Both the position numbers and the translations under genes were made by a program. From Xestospongia bergquistia (taxonomy: Eukaryota; Porifera; Demospongiae; Haplosclerida; Petrosiidae): a DNA stretch of 64,000 nt. Of this stretch, positions 1 through 40,909 are shown piece by piece; the first letter of the stretch is position 1; every line of letters begins with the position of its first letter. The stretch is taken from the NCBI GenBank assembly GCA_963965975.1, contig OZ014411.1, positions 20,488,446 through 20,552,445 on the forward strand, read 5' to 3'. Under the pieces are notes generated by a model. That model did not search any database, was not told where the DNA came from, and was given only the letters and a program-made list of their open reading frames with translations.

Positions 1-3000
1 GTAAGTGTGATATAATGTAGTATCAGTTCTAAAGTTTTTGAATTAAATGTTGTTACCCTATTGTTTTTAATTGACATTAATGGTTTTTAATGCCTCAGAC
101 TATAGTAGACTATAGTATAGTTGTTTTTGATTGTGTTGTGTCAATGTGTATCCTTATTTGCAATTTTATTCATTATATTGTAATTGTAGCTTATGATATT
201 AATAAATGATATTAAATTACATTCTTTAACTCCTATATTCCTATATCAGCAATGAATTTGGTTAACCCTAACTGCGTATAATATGACATTGGTATCACGA
301 ATAATGCTGGAATCTTCTTACTAAGTTGTTTCTCTACCTATATTTTGAACATCTTATTGCTATAGTCTAGTTTGAATTTTGAGCAAATTAAATATGTTGT
401 GATCAGATTGTTTACTGTATTGTTTTGTTTCCACATGTTTGTTGCTTTAATTACTTATCATTTACAATGTAATAGTATGTAATTTTGATATAATGTAGTA
501 TGAATTCAAAGTATATTGAATGTGTTGTTTTGATTTTGTTTACTGTATTGTTTTGTTTTTCACATTTATGTTGCTGTGATTACTTTTCATGTGAATGTGT
601 TTTTTAAAATATAAAGGAGGTAAGTATTGTATAATGTAGTATGAATTTTTAAGTTTTTTAAATTAAATGTTGTTATTTTATTAACCCTATTGTTTGAATT
701 GGCATGAATGATTTTAATGCCTCACATGGTAAGACTAAAGTATAGTTGTTTTGGATTGTGTGGTATCTATGCATATCCACTTTTGCAATTTTATTCATTA
801 TATTGTAATTGTAGCTTATGATATCAATAAATGACATTAAATTACATTCTTAAACTCCTATATTCCTATATCAGCAATGTATTTGGTTAACCCTAACTGC
901 GTATAATACGACGTTGGTATCACTAATAATGCTGGAATCTTCTTACTAAGTTGTTTCTCTACCTATATTTTGAACATCCTATAGCTATAGTCTAGTTTGA
1001 ATTTTGAGCATATTAAATATGTTGTGATCAGATTGTTTACTGTATTGTTTCCACATGTTTGTTGCTGTAATTACTTATCATTTACAATATAATAGTATGT
1101 AATTTTGATATAATGTAGTATGAATTCAAAGTATATTGAATGTGTTGTTTTGATTTTTTTTACAGTATTGTTTTGTTTTTTACATTTATGTTGCTGTGTT
1201 TACTTTTCATGTGGATGTGTTTTTTAAAATATAAAGGAGGTAAGTATTATATAATGTAGTATGAATTTTAAGTTTTTTTAATTAAATGTTGTTATTTTAT
1301 TTACCCTAATATTTGAAGTGACATGAATGGTTTTTAATGCCTTACATGGTAAGCTTAGTAGACTAAAGTATAGTTATTTTGGATTGTGTGGCATCTATGT
1401 GTATCCACTTTGGCAATTTTATTCATTATATTGTAATTGTAGCTTATGAGATCAGTAAATGACATTAAATTGTGTCCTTTAACTGGTGATTCCTATATCA
1501 ACAATGAATATGGTTAACGCTTGCTAGGTTGTTTCTCTACCTATTTTTTAACATTTTATATATATAATCTAGTATGAATTCTGAACATATTGAATGTCTT
1601 GTGGTCATTTTGTTTAATGTATTTTTTTTGTTTCCACATTTATGTTGCTGTGATTACTTGTCATTTGAATGTGTTGTGTAAATATAATAGGTGGTAAGTG
1701 TGATATAATGTAGTGTGAATTCTATGTCTTAAATTGAATGTTATTATTATATTTACCTTATTGTTTGTAATTAACATAAATGGTTTTAAATGCCTTATAT
1801 AGGAAGCTTAGCAGACTGTAGTATAATTGTTTTGTATTGTGAGGTATCTATGTGTATCCACTTTTGCAATTTTATTCACTATATTGTAATTATAGCTTAT
1901 TAGATCAATAAATGACATTAACTCTGACTGCTGATTCCTATATCAGCAATGAATGTGATTAAGATTTGCTAGGTTATTTCTCTACCTATATTTTGAACAT
2001 TTTATATAGCTATAGTCTAGTATGAATACTTAGCATATTGAATATGTTGTTGTTATCTTGTTTACTGTATTTTTTTGTTTCCACATTTATGTTGCTGTGA
2101 TTACTTGTCATTTAAATGTGTTTTTTAAATATAAAAGGAGGTAAGTGTGATATAATGTAATATGATTTGTGTCTTTTAAATTGAATGTTATTTTTAAATT
2201 TACCTTTATTGTTTGTAATTAACATAAATTGTTTCTAATGCCTTACATAGGAATCTTTGCAGACTGTAGTATAATTGTTTTGGATTTTGTGGTATCTATG
2301 TGTATCCACTTTTGCAATTTTATTCATTATTATTGTAATTGTAACTTAATAAATGACATTAAATTACATCCTTTAACTGCAATATTCGTATATCAGCAAT
2401 GAATTTGGTTAACCCTAACTGTGTGTGATACAACATTGGGTATCACTAATAATGCTTGAGTCTTTTAGCTAAGTTGTTTCTCTACCTATATTTTGAACAT
2501 CTTATAGCTATAGACTAGTATGAATTCTTAGCATATTGAATATTTGTAAGTTTGTTTACTGTATTGTTTTTTTGTTTCCACATTTATGTTGCTGTGGTCT
2601 GAATATGTTGTTTAAATATAATAGCGGGTAAGTGTTATATGATGTATGAATTTTATGTCTTTGAAATTGAATGTTATTATTTTATTTACCTTATTGTTTG
2701 TATTTAACATAAAATTAATGGTTTTTAATGACTTACATAGGAAGCTTTGCAGACTGTAGTATAATTGTTTTGGATTTTGTGGTATTTATGTGTATCCACT
2801 TTTGCAATTTTATATTGTAATTGTAGCTTATTAGATCAATAAATGACATTAAATTACCTCCTATAAGTGCCGTTTCCTATATCAGCAATTAATGTGGTTA
2901 ACCCTTGCTAGACTGTTCTTTACCTATATTTTGAACATTTTGTAGCTATAGTCTAGTATGAATTCTGAGCATATTAAATATGTTGTGGTCATTTAGTTCA

Positions 3001-6000
3001 CTGTATTATTTGTTTCCACATTCATGTTGCTGTGATTACTTATCATCTAAATGTGTTGTTTAAATATAATAGTTGGTAAGTTTGATATAATGTAGTATGA
3101 ATTCTATGTCTTTTAAATTAAATGTTATTATTTCATTTACCATATTGTTTGTAATTAACATAAATGGTTTTAAATACCTTTCATGGGAAGCTTTGCAGAC
3201 TGTAGTATAATTGTTTTGTTTTGTGTGGTATCTATGTGTATCCATTTTTGAAAATTTATTCATTATATTGTAATTATAGCTTAAGAGATTAATAAATGAC
3301 ATTAAATTACATCCTTAACTGGTATATTCCTATATCAGCATTGAAATTTGTTAACCCTAACTGTGTGTGATACGGTGTTGGGTATCATCAATAATGCTGG
3401 AATCTTCTTACTAAGTTGTTTCTCTACCTATATTTTGAACATCTTATAGCTATAGTCTAGTTTGAATTCTGAGCATATTAAATATGTTGTGGTAATTTTG
3501 TTTATTGTATTGTTTTTTTTTGTTTCCACATCTATTTTTTTGCTGTGATCATTTATCATTTAAAATATAATAGTATGTAATTTTGATATAATGTAGTATG
3601 AATTCAAAGTATATTGAATGTGTTGAATGTGATTTTGTTTACTGTATTGTTTTGCATATTTATGTTGCTGTGATTACTTCTCATATGAATGTGTTTTTTA
3701 ATATATAAAAGGAGGTAAGTGTTATATAATGTAGTATGAATTCTAAGTTTTTAGAATAAAATTTTATTTTATTTACCCTATTGTTTGTATTGACGTTAAT
3801 GGTTTTTAATGCCTTTGTAGACTGTAGTATAATTGTTTTATGTGTTATCTATATGTATCCACTTTTGCAATTTTATTCATTTTATTGTAATTGTAGCTTA
3901 TGAGATCAATAAATGATATTAAATTACATTCTTTAACTGCTGATTTCTACATCAGCAACAAATATGGTTAACTCTTGCTAGGTTTTTTCTCTACCTATAT
4001 TTTGAACATTTAGATATAGTCTAGTATCAATTCCAAGCATATTGAATATATTGTGATCATTTTATTTATTGTATTGTTTTTTCCTTCCACATTTATGTTG
4101 CTGTGATTACTTTTCATCTGAATGTGTTGTTTAAATATAAAAGGATGTAAGTGTTATATAATGTAGTATGAATTCTAAGTTTTTTTAATTAAATGTTGTT
4201 ATTTTATTTACCCTATTGTTTGTATTGACATTATAACATAAATGGTTTTTAATGTCTCACATGGTAAGCCTTGCAGACTGTAGTAAAATTGTTTTGTATA
4301 TTGTGGTATCTACGTGTATCCACTTTTGCAATTTTATTCATTATATTGAAATCGTAGCTTATGAGATCAATAAATGACATTAAATTACATCCTTTAACTG
4401 CTGATTCCTATATCAGCAATGAATCTAGTTAATCGTTGCTAAGTTGTTTCTCTACCTATATTTCAAACATTCTATAGCTATAGTCTAGTATGAATTCTGA
4501 GCATATTGAATATGTTGTGGTCATTTTGTTTATTGTATTGTTTTTTTTTGTTTCCACATTTATGTTGATGTGATTACTTGTCATCTGAACGTGTTGTTTA
4601 AAAATAATAGTGGGTAAGTGTGATATAATGTAGTGTGAATTCAATGTCTTTTAAATTGAATGTTATTATTATATTTACCTTATTGTTTGTAATTAACATA
4701 AATGGTTTTAAATGCCTTACATAGGAAGCTTTGGAGATTGTAGTGAAATTGTTTTGTATTGTGTGGTATCTATGTGTATCCAATTTTGCAATTTTATTCA
4801 TTATATTGTAATTGTAGCTTATGAGATCAATAAATGACATTAGATTACATCCTTCAACTGCTAATTCCTATATCAGCAATAAAATTTGGTTAACCCGTGC
4901 TAGATTGTTTCTCTACCAATATTTTAAACATTTTATAGCTATAGTCTAGTATGAATTCTGAGCATAAGGAATATGTTGTGGTCATCTTGTTTATTGTATT
5001 GTTTGTTTTTCACATTTATGTTGCTGTGATTCTTGTTATGTGTTTTTAAAAAAAAAAGGAGGTAAGTGTGACATAATGTAGTAAGAATTCCATGTCTTTT
5101 AAATTGAATGTTATTATTATATTTACTTTATTGTTTGTAATTAACATAAATGGTTTTAAATGCCTTATATAGGAAGCTTAGCAGACTGTAGTATAATTGT
5201 TTTGTATTGTGTGGTATCTATGTGTATCCACTTTTGCAATTTTATTCACTATATTGTAATTATAGCTTATTAGATCAATAAATGACATTAACTCTGACTG
5301 CTGATTCCTATATCAGCAATGAATCTAGTTAATCGTTGCTAAGTTGTTTCTCTACCTATATTTCAAACATTCTATAGCTATAGTCTAGTATGAATTCTGA
5401 GCATATTGAATATGTGGTGGTCATTTTGTTTATTGTATTGTTTTTTTTGTTTCCACATTTATGTTGATGTGATTACTTGTCATCTGAATATGTTGTTTAA
5501 ATATAATAGAGGGTAAGTGTGATATGATATAGTATGAGTTCTATGTCACGTCTTTCAAACTGAATGTTATTATTTTATTTACCTTATTGTTTGTAATTAA
5601 CATAAATGGTTTTAAATGCCTTACTTGGAAGCTTTGCAGATTGTAGTGTAATTGTTTTGTATTGTATAGTATCTATGTGTATCCACTTTTGCAATTTTTT
5701 TTTCATTATATTGTAATTGTAGCTTTTGAGATCAATTTATGACATTAAATTACATCCTTTAACTGATTATCCTATATCAGCAATGAATTTTGTTAACCCT
5801 TGCTAAGTTGTTTCTTTACCTATATTTTGGACATTTTATAGCTATAGTCTAGTATGATTTTTGAGCATATCGAATGGGTTGTTGCCATTTCTTTGACTGT
5901 ATGTTTTGTTTTCCACAGTTATATTACTGTGATTACTTATCATTTATAATATAATAATATGAAAGTTTGACATAATGTAGTATGAGTACATAGTATATTG

Positions 6001-7628
6001 AATTAGTTTTTGTGATTTTGTTTATTCTATATTGTTTTCACGTTTATGTTGCCGTGATTACTTGTCATGTGAATGTGTTGTTTAAATATAATAGGAGGTA
6101 AGTGTGATACAATGTAGTATGTATTGTATGTCTTTTAAACTGAATGTTGCAATTTTATTCATTACATTGTAATTGTAGCTTGGTAGACTGTAGTATAATT
6201 GTCTTGTATTGTGTGGTATCTATGTGTATCAATTTTTGCAATTTTATTCATTATATTGTAATTGTAGCTTATGAGATCAATAAATGACATTAAATTACAT
6301 CCTTTAACTGCGGATTCCTATATCAGCAATGAATTTTGTTAACCCTTGTAAGGTTGTTTCTCTACCTATATTTTTAACATCTTATAGCTGTATCTCGTAG
6401 GAATTCTTAGCATATTGAATATGTTGTTGTCATTTTGTTTACTGTATTGTTTTTTTTCCTATCTATGTTTGCTGTTGAAAATTGTCATGTGAATGTTTTT
6501 TGAAAATATAAAAGAAGGTAAGTGTTAATTCTAAATTTTTTGAATTAAATTTTGTTATTTTATTTACCCTATTGTTTGAAGTGACATTAATGGTTTTTAA
6601 TGCCTTGCATGTTAAGCTGTGTGATTATAGTATAATTGTTTTGGATTGTGTTGTATCTATGTGTAATCCACTTTTGCAATTTTATTCATTATATTGTAAT
6701 TGTAGCTTATGATTCCTATATCAGCAATTAATGTGGTTAACCCTTGCTAGGTTGTTTCTCTACCTATGTTTTGAACATTTTCTAGCTATAGTCTTGTAAA
6801 AATTTTGAACATATGGAATATGTTGTGGTGATTTTGTTTACTGAATTGTTTTTCTTTCACATTTATGTTGCTGTGATTACTTGTTATCTGAATATGTTGT
6901 TTAAATATAATAGCGGGTAAGTGTTATATGATGTATGACTTTTATGTCTTTGAAATTGAATGTTATTATTTTATTTATCTTATTGTTTGTAATAACATAA
7001 ATGGTTTTTAATAACTTACATAGGAATCTTTGCAGACTGTAGTATAATTGTTTTGTATTGTGTGTTATTTATGTGTATCCACTTTTGCAATTTTATTCAT
7101 TATATTGTAATTGTAGCTTATGAGCTCAAGATCAATAAATGACACTAAAATACAGTGTTGAATCCTATATCAACAATGAATTTGGTTAATCCTTGCTAGG
7201 TTGTTTCTCTACCTATGTTCCGAACATTTTATAGCTATAGTCTTGTATATTGAATATGTTGTGGTAATTTTGTTTACTGAATTTTTTGTTTTTCACATTA
7301 TGTTGCTGTGATTACTTGTCATGTAAACGTTTTTTTATATGAAAGAATGTAAGTGTTATATAATGTAGTATGAATTCTAAGTTTTTTGAATTAAATGTTG
7401 TTATTTTATTTACCCTATTGTTTGTATTGACGTTAGTGGTTTTTAATGCCTCCCATGGTAAGCTTGGCAGGCTGTAGTATAATTGTTTTGGATTGTGTTG
7501 TATCTATGTGTATCCACTTTTGCAATTTTATTCGTTATATTGTAATTGTAGCTTATGATATCAATAAATGACATTAAATTACATCCTTTAACTGCTGATT
7601 CCTATATCAGCAATTAATTTGGTAACCC
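1..7628. repeat. Diverged satellite-like tandem array, about 16 units
   Basis: Units begin with a GTAAGTGTGATATAATGTAG-like motif at about 1, 620, 1240, 1694, 2141, 2628, 3076, 3715, 4147, 4614, 5062, 5513, 6098, 6518, 6917 and 7349. Spacings are mostly 400-490 bp, with longer units of 585-640 bp carrying an extra internal partial copy (an ATAATAGTATGTAATTTTG segment). Other shared landmarks are CTATATCAGCAATGAAT, TTTGCAATTTTATTCATTAT and GATCAATAAATGACATT. Units differ by many substitutions and small indels, so the array is not young. The short minus-strand reading frames at 3060-3302 and 4598-4840 are the same frame in two units and are not taken as genes. It lies upstream of, or in an intron of, the ankyrin/Roc gene. 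Confidence 0.9.
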
Positions 7629-8123
7629 AAATTCATTACTGATATAATTTGTCAATTTTTTGACAGTATTTAGTATTGTTTAGAATTGTCTTATTATTCT
7701 CCTAAGAATTTATTATTACTAAAAGGTTTAAAATTTTTTCAGTATCATTACAAGACTATTGTAATAATGTGTATTAATAAATGAGTTTGTTTTATTACTA
7801 TGAATCTTAAAAATGATATTAATTAACTTACTACCAATATATTGTATTTCTAATAAAATGTATATTATCAATGTATTGTTAGCTAGTAATATTAAGATAT
7901 GAAAATTGTAGAATTAATTTAATATAAGTTAGTACATAGTGAGCATTTTTTTCTACTTGTTTATGGTAAGCATTTGTAGTATTGTTGTATATGTATTCTG
8001 TCTTAATTGTGAAGAAACCATTTGCTAAATTTTTTTATCATGCAAATAAATAAGTGTTTGTTAGTAACCTTTTCAGAACAGATGTGAGTAAATTGTTTCA
8101 TAAGGAATGCAAGCTCTTCCCCA

Positions 8124-8124
<1 letters not shown>

Positions 8125-8163
<39 letters not shown>
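8125..8163. repeat. (TCTA)n microsatellite
   Basis: About ten TCTA units followed by a short TCTC/TATA tail, in non-coding DNA about 200 bp upstream of the first visible ankyrin exon. Confidence 0.95.
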
Positions 8164-8366
8164 CTCTATATATATATACAAAGTACTTTAAAGTTTCAAA
8201 TTTGTGTTTATAATTGTTGAGAGTGATTTGACTCATATTTTGTTTGAGTATTATAATATTGTCTAAGTTTATAATGTTACTAGTGTACTGATACATCTAA
8301 GTGTTGGTATAGGTAATGTAGTGATGTTATGATTGATGTTAATGTGATAATTAATAATATATTTAG

Positions 8367-35408
<27,042 letters not shown>

Positions 35409-36159
35409 CTAACTAAACTACCTTATATGTACTACTGTTATTGCATTATAGTTTGAAACATTTTTTTGCATAATCTGGATATTATTATGTAATTTCCCCT
35501 CTTGCTGCATTTATTTTTTTGTTGCAATAATAACATTATTTAAAATGGGAGGGTACCAGGGAAGAGTGTATACTGCAAAATAACCACTAGATAGATTTAG
35601 CTGCAATTGTCTTGTATGTAATAACTTAAAATTTGTCTATAATCTAGTAAAGTAGTTTATTATCTCAATGATCCTTGTTCCATTGATTAAACTATTTTCT
35701 TGATCTTTATATCTGTGAACACATCAATGTATATTTATTACTAATATTAATATATTATCACCAAAGAAAGCAAAATCAGTCTAAAGAAAGAAACAAAGGA
35801 AGAAGTAATTATCAAACATATGATTATACACAATTGCTATTATTTTTATCATTCTGTGGCCTATGAAGCAAAAAGTTGTATACATATGTACCTAATAATG
35901 AATATTATTATACGTTAGCAGTAGTGACAACCCTGTTGACTATTCTTCTAAAAACACTATTAATTATTGCTTTAATCACTCCAGGGACATTGGCTGAGTA
36001 GTTCTTTAGAACAAATGCACCTGTAAAATCATTATGACAACAATAACAGATAATATGTCACTGTAGATTAAGGATTTAACAAAGAGGTTGATATAGTGAG
36101 GTCAGAATACTGCTTCAATTTTAAAAAATCATTGAGAGCAGCTACAGATGAATAACTGT
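35409..36159. other. 3' flank of the Roc gene
   Basis: AT-rich, no coding pattern seen; presumably 3' UTR and intergenic sequence. Confidence 0.5.
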
Positions 36160-36312
36160 TAAAAAATAGATGTCAGTGTATATGCTTATTTCATATTAAT
36201 GTGAATATAATCCACATTGATGATTGTAGTAGACACAAAAGGGGATATTTTCCTTTTCATTGGGTCAACTATTTCAATAGCTGTTTCCATGTCTTCTGAA
36301 GAAAATTGTTAA
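36160..36312. repeat. Dispersed 150-bp repeat, copy 1
   Basis: Shares with 38640-38795 ATAGATGTCAGT, TTCATATTAATGTGAATATA, CCACATTGATGATTGTA, TATTTTCCTTTT.ATTGGGTCA and GTCTTCTGAAGAAAATTG. Confidence 0.85.
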
Positions 36313-36560
36313 CTGGATGTAATCCTTTGGTAAGAATGTTAGTTTGAATATACAACAAATGTAATGCAAACATAAGTTCTGTACTACATCATACTTTACC
36401 ACGTTCTGTACTAGATCATACTTACAGCACAATTGTACTGCATTATCTTATATTACATTGTTAATGGATCTTGCTCATCCTCCATTAAATTAATGTGATA
36501 TAGAAAGTATATCTGAGTAACTCCTCTTTAAAGGTTTGTGTATAGTGTTAGTGGCTCCTT
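36309..36560 (+). pseudogene. Decayed copy of the Roc-COR gene 3' exon region
   Basis: TGGATGTAATCCTTTGGTAA matches the end of the large exon and its donor (31117-31136). GGATCTTGCTCATCCTCCAT and TATATCTGAGTAACTCCTCT match the 31248-31311 exon but with in-frame stops, followed by a GTGTTAGTGGCTC match to the intron. The exon-intron-exon order is kept, so this is a segmental duplicate, not a retrocopy. Confidence 0.8.
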
Positions 36561-36587
36561 GTTTTATTAAATAATATCTCCTATTAG

Positions 36588-37077
36588 TGTCTGAAGGTTT
36601 AGATGAGATACTTAATGTAGGTGAGTATGATAACCATTTTTATTCAATTGTTTTATATTGACACAATTAATTTTATTACATATAACTCACTGCTTTTTTT
36701 AATGTAAAGGTCCTTATACACAAGGTGCATGCTATTTTATGAAATTAATAGATTTGTTGACATAATTTATAGTATTAACTCAGTGCAAATGGCTAATTTT
36801 GATGTCATTAGATATAGTCTAAGAATGATGTAAAAAGTTAGCTAACTTGCAAATTCATTTATTCCTATTTTACTTCTTTATTTGGTACATTCTGTTTCAT
36901 TCTTTTCTAAAGCAAACTAATGCAGCTAGTTTTTGCCTAATTAAAGAAAATATAATGTGACTTCAGAAGCTTGTCTGCTTATAATTAAGGCTAAATTTAA
37001 TGGCCTTTGTGTTTTACATCTCAATTTTTCTAGATGTGGGAAGTACATTTACTGGATCTCATACAACTCAACAATGA
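36588..37077 (+). CDS. Possible terminal exon pair (low confidence)
   Basis: Two exon-like pieces with consistent splice signals: 36588-36620 (CTATTAG acceptor, GTGAGTATG donor; VSEGLDEILNV) and 37034-37077 (TTCTAG acceptor; GSTFTGSHTTQQ-stop). Both are phase 1 and join in frame. They could be tail exons of the decayed paralogue or an alternative 3' end of the Roc gene, or chance. Confidence 0.25.
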
Positions 37078-38639
37078 CTGCTAAATGCAAGAGGTATAAT
37101 TAAATATACATTTTTTAGCAATGTTAGACCCAATTAGATATTATGTAATTATAAAAATCATTGAATATGAAAGTAAATATAAAATAATAGTTACTGATGT
37201 TATTGTTGATTGCTGTCACTTATGGATATCTGACATGACAAGCACATTTTTGACTAAGCTATGGCTGACATTACACCATATTATTACTTTAGACAAACAA
37301 TAATTCATACTGTTCTGTACTTCCTTAAAAAGATGCTTAATATTTATGGTAGATATATCATTTGTTAACAGTAGTTATTTCTATTAATGTATTACCAAAT
37401 TTTACCAATTTTTTCATTTGTTTTGCTACAGATATTCCTCAAATTTTGTCTAATTTTTTTATTTGTATATTAAAGTCCTTTATTTTCTATCAGTTGACAT
37501 TTTGACACTTTTAATTACATATTATATAGTAACAGTAATTAAGTATAATTATATAGATTATTTGTATTTGTAATACTTTGAACTTGTTTACATCAAAAAT
37601 TGAAGCCCACAAGACTTTGATAATGATGTAAATGATTGTAGTAAAATTCTTTGTATGTCTTTGGACAATTTCAAGAACCTTTATACAATCTTAAATTTAC
37701 AGTTTTCATACACTACAACTGTAAATCTTCTATTCAGGCTAAATGGTAAGTTGTATATATATCACAAAGAGGTCATGTTTGTGTTCTGAACATAATATTC
37801 TTAAATTCTACCTCTTACATATTTTGTTGTTTTGTCCAGTAGAAGTACAAACTATACACTGTAGTTATCAAAATAAAACAATGATAGAGATCATAATACA
37901 AACTATGAGAATTCAACACCATGTTGATAGTAACTACATGTTTGGTCAATGTAAACAAATTGACAACTAGTGTAGGCAGTAAATGGTTATGAAATGTGAT
38001 GTCAGTGGAATATTGTTGTGGCTTTTAAAGGTAGCACTGATCAAATATACCCTCTAGTATACCACAGGTAATACACAATGGTGTAATTCAACATTGCTCT
38101 GATATTGATCTAGGCAGTCATAAGCTCAATAATTACCAGTGTTTCCTGAACAAAACCACAAGTTTTACCAAATATGTAAATTTGATATGTCACTAGACTC
38201 TCACATGTTTAGTGATGCATAAATTACATGTAGGTCTAGTGACTATACATACAGTTATGACCTCACCTTGACAATATATTTCACATAAATTATATATATA
38301 TATATATATTATATATATATACAAAGTAAATGTTCAATTATAATAGTGCATTAGAAAATTGATCCACTGCATACCAGTGAGAAACATGCTATCTGTTCCA
38401 CTACATTCTGGAACCTTTACATATATTATGCATGTCAAAAAATTATATAATCATCATAGTCAATATTTTTAATACAACAGATGTATCCAACAAAGCTGAT
38501 AATAGAACTAACTTTATGTAATTTTATGCCATATTGTTGGTAGACAATTAAGTAATACAGATCTCATGTTTCCCAAATATTCATATTAATTTTTTATTAA
38601 AAGGAATTTAAGTGAACATGAAAAGTGACAAGATGCAGA
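37078..38639. other. Intergenic, no gene recognised
   Basis: AT-rich. Holds a (TA)n run at 38291-38321. The frames at 37121-37303 and 37743-37970 show no domain pattern. Confidence 0.5.
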
Positions 38640-38795
38640 AAAAATAGATGTCAGTATATGTGCTGATTTCATATTAATGTGAATATAATCCACATTGATG
38701 ATTGTAACTAATAGCCACAAAAGGTTATATTTTCCTTTTTATTGGGTCAGTTATTTCAATAGTTGCTTACATGTCTTCTGAAGAAAATTGACAGG
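38640..38795. repeat. Dispersed 150-bp repeat, copy 2
   Basis: Partner of 36160-36312 in the same orientation, with small differences. Confidence 0.85.
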
Positions 38796-39019
38796 TAACA
38801 AAAGATTCACTTGCAGTGCTTTATGACTTACTAGAAAAATAACAGTAACGACTAAACATTATGTACTGATTATACCTCTGTAAAAGTTTATCAAAGCATT
38901 GATGAACTTTCAAACGACTATGGTATGTACAATAAGTTGAAACAGAGATGGAAACATTGTTTAGGCATCGAGAGTAAACATAACAAAAAAATTGGTATGA
39001 CAGGATCTCAATATCATTC

Positions 39020-39051
<32 letters not shown>

Positions 39052-40900
39052 ATATAAATATCATCACAAAGTTTCTTATATTAACAAAGAGGATTTGTAC
39101 CCAAAAACATATAAGAATTGATCAATATTTCAAAATGGAAGACTAAAGTGCTATAGTATGTACTAAACTAGTAGTTTAGAATGTGATGTAAAGAATGTCA
39201 TGTTTATTGTGTTCAGTAAACATGTGATCAAATTTATATTTTTTTAAAATCATGTGATATACATTTAAATGTTAAGAAATTGAATGGAATATTGGCACTT
39301 CTTATAGCACTCACATCTAACAATTCACTACTTACATTCTCCCAATGGTCCAAGATTATGTACATTCCATTCAATAATGATGTATGCATTAACTTTTTAA
39401 TGATGTATCTTTAACAATAATAGAGTATATAATGTGAAGGCATATATATTCAGGAGTGCATCATTATTTTATGTTGATGATAATATCAACCTTAATAAGT
39501 ATACTGTATGGATTTATTATATTAAACTAATATCATTGACAGTAATAATAATATACCTGAATACCAATATGTGAGACCAGTAAAAAATCACAGTTCAAAG
39601 GATTAGTAATATCTATATCAACTACAGTTCCAGCAGATACATTACCATTTTTACCAATCTGTGTTTAAACATTATTCATCACATGAAGTCATTTTGTGAA
39701 CAATTCAACATTGTTCACAAAATGAGTTCATTATATCAATACTGACAAGGTATATAGAATTAATCAGGTACAGGTAATGAGGTAATATTAAATCTATGAT
39801 CAGTTATACATTCTAGAGTTATATGAAGTTTAAAAAACACTATTAATGCATACCTAAGTATTAATCAAATAAATTAATATATAACATTATACAGTGTAAT
39901 ATCTATTTTATAAGTTACTACTATAGAAGATGTATTAAAAGTGTATATATCCACTTATTTTCAAATGATAGTAAAGTTACAGAGTGTGACATGATGTTGA
40001 CATTTTAATAAATAATACAAGAGAAGTGTGCATACTCTAACTGATGATAATGAATACAAACCTTCTATTAATGTAAGGTTGATTAATACATATATTACAA
40101 TTACATGTAACAGAGTCAATAATATGAACTATCCTTTAATATGTCCATATCTAATAATAGGATCTACTTCTCCTTCTTCTAACTTGAGAATTGAAGCACA
40201 CTGACTTGAACCACTTAGTTCCAATTGTAACATACTCACACAAATCATCCAGACTAGCAGATAATAGTCCTCTTCCAAAAATCAGTCAGTTTGACTTACT
40301 GTATATATTCATATCTTATATTCTTGTGTACAAATATATATATATACATATGCCTAACATAATTAATGAAGTTTGTTTACATAGCTGAATCAATGTTGTG
40401 CAGTCTATGATTCAAAAAATGCAGCGGAGGCTAATTTCAACTATGTCCATTTTAAGTAGCTATGCCAAACTTAAAATGAAGTGCAATGTAGAGCCACACA
40501 GTACTCTCCAATTCTAGCATAAACTCTTTCTTCAATAAATGTAATTTTTAAATAAAGTATTTTCAAAAAACCATCTTCATTGAATTATAAGAAATGATGA
40601 AACTAACAAATCATTAACAAATGATGGAGCAATAAATGAGAGATTGTAATATAATATAACACAATAGAATATATGATATTAATATAATACAATCACAATA
40701 CAACACATACTAACAAGGTAGATTAACAATATTTAAATATACATGTTCATGAACAAAACAACACTAAGTACATGTATATATACAATCACTGATATTGTTG
40801 TTATGGTAAATGATGTCAACTACAATTGTTAGTACAAAATATGTAAATATCAAGTAAGTCTTTAACTAATCACTTATAAAAATATTATTGTTTCCTTATT
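38796..40900. other. Intergenic, no gene recognised
   Basis: AT-rich with a TA-rich palindromic run at 39020-39056 and an inverted pair near 39690-39725 (TCATTTTGTGAACAATTCA and TTGTTCACAAAATGA). No coding pattern seen. Confidence 0.5.
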
Positions 40901-40909
40901 TTTAATCCC

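Noticed and set aside
241..3370. Recurrent TTAACCCTAAC-like motif that recalls telomeric CCCTAA
   Set aside because: Occurs once per satellite unit, not as a tandem hexamer; no telomere repeat is present.
3060..4840. Two similar minus-strand frames of about 80 residues (3060-3302, 4598-4840)
   Set aside because: They are the same frame in two satellite units, low-complexity, and broken in other units.
1..7628. Possible CRISPR array from regularly spaced repeats
   Set aside because: Units are hundreds of bases, diverged along their whole length, without short identical repeats and unique spacers; the DNA is eukaryotic.
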